The position numbers and the translations under genes were made by a program. A DNA stretch of 13,150 bases from Acidobacteriota bacterium (GTDB lineage: Bacteria > Acidobacteriota > Aminicenantia > UBA2199): contig JAQUQF010000019.1 in assembly GCA_028749105.1 (NCBI GenBank), positions 1 through 13,150 of the forward strand. The letters run 5' to 3'. The first letter of the stretch is position 1, and each line of letters begins with the position of its first letter. Below are positions 7,412 through 12,892 of this stretch, in pieces. The notes beneath the pieces are model-generated. The model was not told the DNA's origin, made no database searches, and worked only from the letters and a program-made list of their open reading frames with translations.

Positions 7412-7573
7412 TTATTTTCCCAAGGTGTTTAGTAGAAACCAGATGTCTTTCACGATCCCTTTATTTAAATAAAAATATAGAATATTTATTAAAATTATTA
7501 TTACTAACAAAATTGACAGTGAGAATACTATATTTCTATAATTATGGAGGATTATTTTTTTTATATTGCCCAT
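7412..7573 (-). CDS. 53-aa single-pass membrane protein
   Basis: A 53-codon frame, read codon by codon, begins MGNIKKIILHNYRN. It continues with a 20-odd-residue hydrophobic span (IVFSLSILLVIIILINILYF) and ends with a short basic tail finishing WFLLNTLGK. The TAA stop is one base before the ATG of the thioredoxin-like gene (TAAAATG), and the start lies 72 bp after the propeller stop, so it fits neatly into the operon. The ATG at 7573 is the only available start, as a stop codon lies five codons upstream. The Shine-Dalgarno is poor (TTTTAAGACC). AT-rich DNA easily gives hydrophobic frames, so the evidence is the exact packing, length and positive-then-hydrophobic topology. It could be a membrane partner of the thioredoxin-like protein or of the secreted peptide. 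Confidence 0.55.
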   Translation of the reverse strand: MGNIKKIILHNYRNIVFSLSILLVIIILINILYFYLNKGIVKDIWFLLNTLGK

Positions 7574-7645
7574 GGTCTTAAAATGTCAAACTAGGGATAA
7601 CATTTGACTTTGTGACTTTATCGGCATAAAGCATTTTAGTGGATC

Positions 7646-8683
7646 CTAATTAAATCTTAAAAGAAACTTTTTTAAATGAGGAAATGGCTCATAATAAATA
7701 ATATAAATATATCCCTCATTATCAAAAGCGAAAGTTCTCATTAGATTAATCTTAAAATGGCTCGCCGGAATTGAAATCAACCAATCACCATCGGGATTAA
7801 AAATGTCAAAAAAATAGTCGTATTGGTCTTTATTATGCCTATTCATTGTAAAAATCAAATTAACGATCTTTCCATCGGGCATTACTTTAACGGCTCGACA
7901 TCCACTTCTGGATTCCATGCAATTACATTGTTTATTCCATTTGGGAGGTTCATACGACTTGTTTTCCCGGGCAAATCTCCGGTAAAGTTTTCCATCAGTT
8001 GAATAGATTCTTGTATCATATGGGTAATGGAAGCTGTAAACAAGATTTCCATCTGGGGTCAAGGAAAGCGCGCCACTATTTCCCGTTTCTTCCACAACTG
8101 CTGCAATTTTCGCATTATTTGGGGAACAGAACTTTGCCAATAGTTTCCCATTATTATCATATTTGTAAATAAACGCTCCTCCATGTCTGGAGGACCAGTA
8201 TCCTAAATATACGTTGCCCTTCGAATCAGCAGCAATTGATTGCGGATTATATAGAGTTCTAAAAGATTTAATATAATCTCCGCGGTCATTAAAAATCAAC
8301 ACAAGTGATGAACCATGATCAGCTATATAAATGTTCTCTTTGTTATCAACCGTAACAATCCATGGCCTTCTGAATTCACCCGGTCCTTCCCCCTTACCCT
8401 TACCTATATAACATAGAAATTTTCCGCTTTTTGAGTATTTTAGTACTCGCGCTGTTCTTGAATCTATAATTATTATATTACCATGATTAGAAACGGCAAT
8501 ATCTAGAATGTTTGCAAATGAATATCGCTCATCAATAAATGACTCTTCACCAATCGTCAAACATTCTTTGATGGATATTTGTTTGTTCTTCCATTTTGGT
8601 TCGGTTGACAAATTGATTTTAGTATCTGCCAGTAATTGCAACTGCAGCACAATAAAAATAATAATATTTACGATTTTAAGCAT
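7646..8683 (-). CDS. Secreted six-bladed (NHL-like) beta-propeller protein
   Basis: This is a 345-residue predicted exported protein with a short N-terminal signal (MLKIVNIIIFIVLQLQLLA). Propeller blades are visible as repeated units: DIAVSNHGNIIIIDSRTARVL (61-81), then IGKGKGEGPGEFRRPW (93-108), the hallmark GxGPGEF turn of NHL/six-bladed propellers, then VDNKENIYIADHGSSLVLIF, IAADSKGNVYLGYW, LSLTPDGNLVYSF, VKVMPDGKIVNLIF and FAFDNEGYIYIIY. A cysteine cluster, CNC...C at 253, 255 and 262, sits in an insert before the fifth visible blade. The start at 8683 has GAGG 6 nt upstream. It follows the six-cysteine peptide gene by 48 bp and precedes the 53-aa membrane protein. Such propellers mostly bind peptides, proteins or ligands. 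Binding of the neighbouring peptide is an inference. Confidence 0.8.
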   Translation of the reverse strand: MLKIVNIIIFIVLQLQLLADTKINLSTEPKWKNKQISIKECLTIGEESFIDERYSFANILDIAVSNHGNIIIIDSRTARVLKYSKSGKFLCYIGKGKGEGPGEFRRPWIVTVDNKENIYIADHGSSLVLIFNDRGDYIKSFRTLYNPQSIAADSKGNVYLGYWSSRHGGAFIYKYDNNGKLLAKFCSPNNAKIAAVVEETGNSGALSLTPDGNLVYSFHYPYDTRIYSTDGKLYRRFARENKSYEPPKWNKQCNCMESRSGCRAVKVMPDGKIVNLIFTMNRHNKDQYDYFFDIFNPDGDWLISIPASHFKINLMRTFAFDNEGYIYIIYYEPFPHLKKFLLRFN

Positions 8684-8700
8684 CCGCTACCTCAATAAAA

Positions 8701-8979
8701 GTTGGCTCTCACAATCGCCACCTTTTATTACTTAGTCACGATCACAAATGAAACAGAAGCCTCGGGATCCTCCATCACAGTTCGATGACGATGCACAGAG
8801 ATAATTTCTCCATACGCCATCAAGACAGGGGTCACTTGGGGATGGTTCTGGACCACAATCTCCCACAGCTAACACTGTAGGGGTAATTGCAAACAGAATC
8901 ACAACCACCAAAAACACAGTTCCTAATAAAACTTTTTTCATCGTTCCCTCCTTTTATCCATCTCTTTGTGAGAGCTAAC
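8701..8979. repeat. Inverted repeats bracketing the six-cysteine peptide gene
   Basis: GTTGGCTCTCACAA at 8701-8714 is matched on the opposite strand by GTTAGCTCTCACAA at 8966-8979 (13 of 14 bases). The two copies lie 17 bp past the peptide stop and 25 bp before its start, so they bracket exactly one gene. They could pair in the transcript or mark the ends of a mobile or recombining cassette. Confidence 0.5.
8732..8941 (-). CDS. Secreted six-cysteine small peptide
   Basis: This is a 69-residue precursor. Residues 1-25 form a strong signal peptide (MKKVLLGTVFLVVVILFAIT...VLA) with a good cleavage site after VLA. The mature part, about 44 residues, is rich in Ser, Gly, Asp and Pro and contains six cysteines at 29, 39, 49, 54, 63 and 66, enough for three disulfides. 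It ends CFICDRD. Start: ATG at 8941 with a near-perfect AAGGAGG 6 nt upstream, the strongest ribosome binding site in the island, which predicts high expression. It precedes genes for a secreted propeller, a small membrane protein and a membrane thioredoxin-like protein. I recognise no family. The layout recalls clusters in Bacteroidota of short exported peptides with six-bladed propellers and TlpA-like proteins; the product could be a toxin, a signal or a structural peptide. Confidence 0.72.
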   Translation of the reverse strand: MKKVLLGTVFLVVVILFAITPTVLAVGDCGPEPSPSDPCLDGVWRNYLCASSSNCDGGSRGFCFICDRD

Positions 8980-9051
8980 TTCATGCGTCTCAAAAATCCA
9001 CAGTATTCCAGTCCTTATTCTCCGAATCGCGAACGTAAACCCATAAAGGCC

Positions 9052-9109
9052 ATGTCTTAAATGAAGTTTAATATTCATCTGATAATAAAATGATTATAAA
9101 TTAAGACAT
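9052..9109. repeat. Nested inverted repeats forming a possible three-way junction
   Basis: An outer pair, ATGTCTTAA (9052-9060) and TTAAGACAT (9101-9109), is a perfect 9-bp inverted repeat with a 40-nt interior. Inside lie two smaller hairpins: ATGAA/TTCAT (9061-9065 with 9074-9078) and ATAAT/ATTAT (9082-9086 with 9093-9097). Together they would fold as a three-way junction. The inner stems are short and AT-only or nearly so, and may be chance; the outer pair is more notable. It overlaps the end of the 57-aa ORF and lies about 110 bp upstream of the peptide gene. Confidence 0.35.
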
Positions 9110-9248
9110 TAATTGCAATAGCGAAAAATGTGATAAATAATGGCTCCGAAATGCTTATCATTAAAGGCTTTTTAGATATATAATGAATTTTGTGATATTT
9201 TTTATATTTCATGCGCGAATATCTTATATTTAATCCGAGATTTCCCAT
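9075..9248 (-). CDS. Possible 57-aa membrane peptide at the head of the island
   Basis: A 57-codon frame starts MGNLGLNIRYSRMKYKKYHK. It is strongly basic in its first half and has a hydrophobic span near the end (PLFITFFAIAINVLIY) before HFIIR. An internal Met at 9212 would give a 45-residue form. Neither start has a clear Shine-Dalgarno, although a strong one (AGGAGGG) lies upstream at the overlapping 21-codon ORF. The positive-inside single-span layout is like that of the 53-aa protein at 7412-7573. AT-rich composition makes chance frames likely, so this stays tentative. If real it would be the first gene of the peptide cluster. Confidence 0.3.
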   Translation of the reverse strand: MGNLGLNIRYSRMKYKKYHKIHYISKKPLMISISEPLFITFFAIAINVLIYNHFIIR

Positions 9249-9267
9249 ATGACTCTAGAGAAGCCAT
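9202..9267 (-). CDS. 21-codon ORF with a strong ribosome binding site
   Basis: AGGAGGGATCGG directly precedes an ATG at 9267 that opens a 21-codon frame, MASLESYGKSRIKYKIFAHEI, then TAA. The ribosome binding region closely resembles the one of the six-cysteine peptide gene (AGGAGGGAACG). The frame overlaps the 57-aa ORF in another frame. It may be a leader peptide, a truncated remnant, or the first part of a gene broken by a frameshift. Confidence 0.25.
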   Translation of the reverse strand: MASLESYGKSRIKYKIFAHEI

Positions 9268-9290
9268 CCGATCCCTCCTCTTTTGATTGC

Positions 9291-9319
9291 ATTCTCCCAA
9301 ATTGGATTGTGTTTTTCAA
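9291..9319 (-). promoter_or_regulatory. Possible promoter of the AT-rich peptide operon
   Basis: On the minus strand TTGAAA (9314-9319), a 17-nt spacer and GAGAAT (9291-9296) lie 24 bp upstream of the 21-codon ORF. The -35 box matches 5 of 6 bases and the -10 box 4 of 6. AT-rich DNA gives such matches readily, and a promoter nearer the peptide gene cannot be excluded. Confidence 0.3.
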
Positions 9320-9497
9320 AAACCCTAGTCCCGAACCGATCTTTTGAGGCACAACAAGCTTCGATGTGGATGATCAGTTGGGATTATACATTATGTGTCT
9401 CCGAGGCATATCTCAAAAATGAACTTAGGAAAAACAAGGATGGTGTGAGGCGTAATTACTTCTAACTGAAAAAATTGTAGGTTAGGATAAAACTGTC

Positions 9498-9511
9498 CCG
9501 GTAAAAACCGG
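9498..9511 (-). terminator. Possible weak terminator hairpin after the toxin-antitoxin pair
   Basis: CCGGT-AAAA-ACCGG is a perfect 5-bp stem about 60 bp beyond the antitoxin stop. Read on the minus strand it is followed by GACAGTTTTAT, a poor U-tract. An 8-bp inverted pair, AGAACCTT (9515-9522) and AAGGTTCT (9565-9572), also lies between it and the antitoxin stop. Confidence 0.3.
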
Positions 9512-9570
9512 ATAAGAACCTTAGGAGATAATTTTTTTACACAACAGGTATAAAAAATTAATTGAAGGTT

Positions 9571-9912
9571 CTAAACAGCGCGCATTTTTGATCGGCCGTT
9601 TGCACGCATCGGAATCAGCTTAATCTCAAGACGGCAGTTAACCGCCCGGGCATATTTTTTGAGAGTGGTCAGGGACGGGGCATGCTTGCCGGCGGATTCA
9701 AGGCGGGAAACGGCGCTTTTGGTCGTTGCCATCAATTCAGCCACCCCTTCCTGGGTCAAGCCGGATTGGCAACGCGCGGCGATCATTTCCCGGATCACGG
9801 CATATTCTTCTTCCAGGTTTTCGTACGCGGCCTTGAAGCCTTTGCGCTTTTTAGCCTTGGTAAGAAACGCTTTATGGTCGTGGGGGACGGGTTTGTATTT
9901 GAGTTCAGCCAT
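9571..9912 (-). CDS. XRE-family antitoxin (HigA-like)
   Basis: This is a 113-residue DNA-binding protein and the probable antitoxin of the upstream toxin. Residues 1-45 are charged and probably helical (KAKKRKGFKAAYENLEEEYAVIREM). A helix-turn-helix of the XRE/Cro type follows (SGLTQEGVAELMATTKSAVSRLES, about 50-73), with LTTLKKYARAVNCRLEIKLIP completing the fold. The start at 9912 has AAGGAGG 6 nt upstream and overlaps the toxin's last codons by 8 bp, which couples their translation. The toxin-first order is that of HigBA-type modules. By family analogy it should bind the palindrome at 10241-10258 and repress the operon while neutralising the toxin. The base composition lies between that of the AT-rich island and the host genes. 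Confidence 0.87.
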   Translation of the reverse strand: MAELKYKPVPHDHKAFLTKAKKRKGFKAAYENLEEEYAVIREMIAARCQSGLTQEGVAELMATTKSAVSRLESAGKHAPSLTTLKKYARAVNCRLEIKLIPMRANGRSKMRAV

Positions 9913-10231
9913 TCTTTACCTCCTTCATTCTTTTCCGGGCAGTCTTCAATTCCTGCTCCGGAGTGCTTTTTGTTTTCTTGACGAACGCATGCAGGATCAC
10001 GATGCGTTGTTTTATCAGAAAACAGTAAAACGCCCGGCCAATACCTTCTTTCCCCTTCAGCCTCAACTCGAAAAGCCCACTGCCCAGGGTGCGCGAATGG
10101 GGCAAGCGCAGATTCGGCCCGAATTCAGCCAGCAGTTCCACAAGTCGCGCATAGTCGGCCAGAATGCCAACAGGCCAGTTTTCAATTTCGGCTTTAACGC
10201 GCGGATGAAAATAGGTAATGGCATAGTTCAT
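9905..10231 (-). CDS. RelE/HigB-superfamily toxin (Gp49-like)
   Basis: This 108-residue protein resembles the phage-Gp49/HigB branch of RelE-type mRNA interferases, which cut messages on the ribosome. Family features are the N-terminal FHPRVKAEIENWPVGILADYARLVELLAEFGPNL, then HSRTLGSGLFELRLKGKEGIGRAFYCFL (Gly-Leu-[FW]-Glu-Leu-Arg core at 52-57), then IVILHAFVKKTKSTPEQELKTARKR. The conserved Arg of GRAFY (66) and the K..K-TP segment fit the catalytic surface. The start at 10231 is chosen because the family begins near the FHP region and the longer frame to 10270 runs through the promoter. No Shine-Dalgarno precedes it, and the predicted transcription start lies 0-2 nt away, so it may be translated as a leaderless message. 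Confidence 0.85.
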   Translation of the reverse strand: MNYAITYFHPRVKAEIENWPVGILADYARLVELLAEFGPNLRLPHSRTLGSGLFELRLKGKEGIGRAFYCFLIKQRIVILHAFVKKTKSTPEQELKTARKRMKEVKNG

Positions 10232-10238
10232 CAAACCA

Positions 10239-10267
10239 TAGTTAGCATATTTGCTAACATTTGTCAA
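10239..10267 (-). promoter_or_regulatory. Toxin-antitoxin promoter with operator palindrome
   Basis: On the minus strand a consensus TTGACA (10262-10267) precedes TAACTA (10239-10244) by 17 nt. Within this span GTTAGCA-TATT-TGCTAAC (10241-10258) is a perfect 7-bp inverted repeat that covers the -10 box and spacer. A dimeric XRE antitoxin bound there would block RNA polymerase, the usual autoregulation of such modules. The -10 box is weak. Confidence 0.65.
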
Positions 10268-10344
10268 CATTCAGTTATCTTACTGCCGAATCTATCCATA
10301 GCAAGGAAAGCGCGACGGCCGTCAATTCCGCCAGGAGCGGGAGA

Positions 10345-10373
10345 TTGACAATGCCCAGTCCCTTTCCTAAAAT
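10345..10373 (+). promoter_or_regulatory. Near-consensus sigma70-type promoter of the Ntn-hydrolase gene
   Basis: TTGACA (10345-10350), a 17-nt spacer and TAAAAT (10368-10373) match the consensus in 11 of 12 bases. Transcription would begin near 10380, about 19 nt before the ATG at 10399, leaving just room for the GAGGTG ribosome binding site. Confidence 0.8.
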
Positions 10374-10398
10374 GCGGCTTGCGAGAAGCGAGGTGGAC

Positions 10399-11595
10399 AT
10401 GAACAAGAAATCAATCACCGCCATAACGATGCTGGCCCTGCTCCTGCTGGCCGGCGTTCCGCGCGCCGGATGCGGCTGCACGACCGCGGTTGTCGGCCCC
10501 GCCGCCGGCCAGGATGGACGCCCCATGCTCTGGAAGAACCGCGACACCGATTTTCTCAACAACAAAGTCCTCTTTGTCCGCGAATCCCCCTTCTCGTACC
10601 TGGCGCTGGTCAACGCCGGAGATCGTTCGGGACGCTGGGTATATGCCGGGCTGAATGCAGCCGGGTTCGCCATTTTCAACTCCGTGGCCTACAACCTGCC
10701 TGAAAACAGCGGCGAGATGAAGGACCTGGAGGGGGCGATCATGGCCGACGCGCTGCGCACCTGCGCCAGCGTCGCTGACTTCGAGGCGTACCTCAAGGCC
10801 AGCCTGGGGCCCAGCTTGGGCAGCCTGGCCAATTTTGGCGTGATTGACGCCCAGGGCGGATCGGCCCTGTTCGAGGTCTCCAACCATGAATACAAAAAGT
10901 TCCTGCCCGGCGATTTTCCGGAGAAATACATCGTCAACACCAACTTCGCCCGCAGCGGCAAGGAGGGGAGCGGCGCCGGCTACCTGCGTTTTGAGCGGGC
11001 CAGCCGGCTTTTTCGCTCCCTGCCGGCCGGCGGCATCTCCCCGCGCTCGCTGCTGACCCAGCTCAGCCGCGACACGGGCCATGCCCTGGTCGAACAGCCT
11101 TCCCATCCGCAATTCAAAACCTTCACCGGCAAGCGCCCCTTCTGGTTGTGCGGCCGCGACACCATCGACCGCTGCAGCACCTCGGCCGCCGTGGTGATTG
11201 CCGGCCGCAAACCGGAAGCGGTGCACTCGCTGGCCACCCTATGGGTGCAGCTGGGGGAACCGCTGTTCACCATCGCCGTGCCTCTCTGGGTCGAAGCGGG
11301 GACGGTGCCGGAAGCGCTCTGGCAGAATGCGACGGCGCCCATCCTCGTCGAGGCCCAGCGACTGCAGAAACTGGCCCGCCCTTATCCCGAGGGCGACCGC
11401 CGCGAGTATCTTGATACGACCCGCCTGGACAACCGCGAGAAGACGGGTTTTTTACCCAGGCTTTTGCAAGCCGAGGATGAGATCTATAGCCTGACCATGG
11501 AGTTTCTGAAGGCCCAGCATACGGCGGCCGAACTGGCCGCATTCCAGGATCAGATGACCCGGAAAGCTCTCGCCGTTCTGCAGGCGGCTCACTGA
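10399..11595 (+). CDS. Secreted Ntn-hydrolase, C45 / acyl-transferase-like
   Basis: This is a 398-residue predicted extracytoplasmic amidohydrolase of the N-terminal-nucleophile superfamily (peptidase C45, acyl-CoA:6-APA acyltransferase-like, near choloylglycine hydrolases). It has a signal peptide (MNKKSITAITMLALLLLAG...RAG) followed by CGCTTAVVG. Cys27 of CTT is the likely nucleophile exposed by signal removal or self-cleavage. Other family signs are WKNRDTDF (45-52), YAGLNAAGFAIFNS (82-95), ANFGVIDAQGGSALFE (144-159) and VNTNFARSG (179-187). Start: the ATG at 10399 has GAGGTG 5 nt upstream and lies just behind a near-consensus promoter; the frame is open back to 10261 but that part contains the promoter. 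The substrate is unknown; related proteins act on bile-salt-like amides, N-acyl amino acids or beta-lactam side chains. Its stop overlaps the convergent pcnB stop. Confidence 0.85.
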   Translation: MNKKSITAITMLALLLLAGVPRAGCGCTTAVVGPAAGQDGRPMLWKNRDTDFLNNKVLFVRESPFSYLALVNAGDRSGRWVYAGLNAAGFAIFNSVAYNLPENSGEMKDLEGAIMADALRTCASVADFEAYLKASLGPSLGSLANFGVIDAQGGSALFEVSNHEYKKFLPGDFPEKYIVNTNFARSGKEGSGAGYLRFERASRLFRSLPAGGISPRSLLTQLSRDTGHALVEQPSHPQFKTFTGKRPFWLCGRDTIDRCSTSAAVVIAGRKPEAVHSLATLWVQLGEPLFTIAVPLWVEAGTVPEALWQNATAPILVEAQRLQKLARPYPEGDRREYLDTTRLDNREKTGFLPRLLQAEDEIYSLTMEFLKAQHTAAELAAFQDQMTRKALAVLQAAH

Positions 11596-12884
11596 GCGGC
11601 GGGCTTGCTTCTGCGGCCACGGCGCCGGCGCGGCCTTCCTGCCGCGGCGGGTTGGCCGGGAAAGGCTCCCTGGTAAAGAGTTTCGAACGATTCCCCCTCC
11701 GCCGGCGCGCGCCTCTGCGTGACGATGAAGCAGAGCCGCGAGGCAAGCGCGTATTGCGGCCGCTGGCGAACCGACCAGCGCATACGCCCGTCTTGCAGCG
11801 CCCGCGCCAACCGCGCGGCCAGGGTCAGCAAGTCGATGACCTGGGCGCGCATTCCCTTGGGCAGCGCCACGGCCATCCCGGCGCCCAGGAAGGCTTTCTT
11901 GAGGAGCGGGAAGGGGTCCGCTCCGCTCGTGCCGATCTGCGGGGCGGCCCAGGGCCAGAACAGGAGGCAGGCCGTTTCCTCCAGGGAGACATCGCCTCCC
12001 TCCCGCCCCGCCTGGGCGGGGGCCCGCATCTTTTCACGGTCCGCGATCTCCAGCAGGGCGGCAAGCTCGGCGGCGAGCGCCGGGTCGGACTCATAGGCCT
12101 CGCCGATGCGGCCGAGCAGCAGGCGCAGGACGCCGTACTCCCCGAGCAGGGAGACGACGGCCCGCGTCTGCGGGCCCAGCAAGTCCTTGGAGAATTCCTC
12201 GTACAGGCGGGCTTCCGAGCACCCGCAGAGCAGGTCCCGCTGCTCGCGAATGGCGGCGCCGATATCGGCATCAATGGCGAACCCCAGCCGCGCCGCATAG
12301 CGGATGACGCGCCAGATGCGCACCGGGTCTTCGCCGAAGCGGACGCCGGCATCGCCGATCATGCGGATGCGGCCCTGGCGCAGGTCGGCCACGCCGCCGA
12401 CATGGTCGATGACCGTCGCCGTGGCGGGATCGTAAAACAGGGCGTTGACCGTGATGTCGCGGCGCCAGGCGTCTTCCTCGGGGGTGCCGAAGGCATATGC
12501 CGGTGCGCTTTCTCCAGGGCCGGCGCCTTCGGCAACCGGCCCGGGATCCCTGCGGAAGGTCGCCACCTCGATGGTCTTGCCGCCGCGGAAGCGGATATGG
12601 GCCAGCCGGAAGCGGCGGCCGATGATGAAGGCGTTGGCGAAATATTTGCGGATCTGGTTCGGCCGGGCGTCGGTGGCGATGTCGAAGTCCTTGGGCGTCC
12701 TCCCCAGCAGCATGTCGCGCACCGCCCCGCCGGTCAGGTAGGCGGTGAAGCCGAGGCGCTGGAGGCGGAACAGGATCTTGAGGGCGTCGGGATCGATGTC
12801 GCGCCGCGAGATCGTGTGCTCGGAACGGGGCAGGATGACGGGTCCGGCGCTCCCGGCGTGGACGTTTCCCGTTCCCTCGATCAT
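11589..12884 (-). CDS. pcnB: Poly(A) polymerase / CCA tRNA nucleotidyltransferase family protein
   Basis: This cytosolic class II nucleotidyltransferase adds A residues to RNA 3' ends or CCA to tRNAs. It has 431 residues. The head domain holds YLTGGAVRDMLLGRTPKDFDIATDA (49-73) with the metal-binding DFD, IIGRRFRLAHIRF (87-99, typical of the PcnB branch), IEVATFRRD, RRDITVNALFYD (141-152), DHVGGVADLRQGRIRMIGD and RFGEDPVRIWRVIRYAARLGF (182-202, nucleobase selection). The C-terminus is very basic (GRPRRRRGRRSK), as in RNA-binding poly(A) polymerases. The two functions cannot be told apart by eye. The ATG at 12884 is 8 bp after the stop of the MEMO1-family gene and lacks a clear Shine-Dalgarno; a GTG at 12890 in the same frame is an alternative. 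The frame upstream of that overlaps the MEMO1-family gene and is rejected. Its TGA overlaps the convergent hydrolase gene by 7 bp. Confidence 0.9.
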   Translation of the reverse strand: MIEGTGNVHAGSAGPVILPRSEHTISRRDIDPDALKILFRLQRLGFTAYLTGGAVRDMLLGRTPKDFDIATDARPNQIRKYFANAFIIGRRFRLAHIRFRGGKTIEVATFRRDPGPVAEGAGPGESAPAYAFGTPEEDAWRRDITVNALFYDPATATVIDHVGGVADLRQGRIRMIGDAGVRFGEDPVRIWRVIRYAARLGFAIDADIGAAIREQRDLLCGCSEARLYEEFSKDLLGPQTRAVVSLLGEYGVLRLLLGRIGEAYESDPALAAELAALLEIADREKMRAPAQAGREGGDVSLEETACLLFWPWAAPQIGTSGADPFPLLKKAFLGAGMAVALPKGMRAQVIDLLTLAARLARALQDGRMRWSVRQRPQYALASRLCFIVTQRRAPAEGESFETLYQGAFPGQPAAAGRPRRRRGRRSKPAAQ

Positions 12885-12892
12885 CGCCACGC

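Larger units (their letters stand above)
8942..9570. other. AT-rich intergenic stretch with short ORFs and inverted repeats
   Basis: About 630 bp separate the peptide gene from the antitoxin gene. Listed separately are a possible 57-aa ORF (9075-9248), a 21-codon ORF (9202-9267), nested inverted repeats (9052-9109), a possible promoter (9291-9319) and a hairpin (9498-9511). Between about 9320 and 9490 I see nothing convincing. A rightward frame at 9283-9465 starts at TTG without a ribosome binding site and resembles nothing I know. The stretch may contain decayed DNA at the island boundary. Confidence 0.5.

Noticed and set aside
9283..9465. 60-codon plus-strand frame in the AT-rich intergenic region
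   Set aside because: It starts at TTG without a ribosome binding site, resembles nothing known and lies in a region with little coding character.
9515..9572. 8-bp inverted pair AGAACCTT / AAGGTTCT at the antitoxin stop as a terminator
   Set aside because: The loop is 42 nt of AT-rich DNA and no U-tract follows the second arm, so it does not look like an intrinsic terminator.
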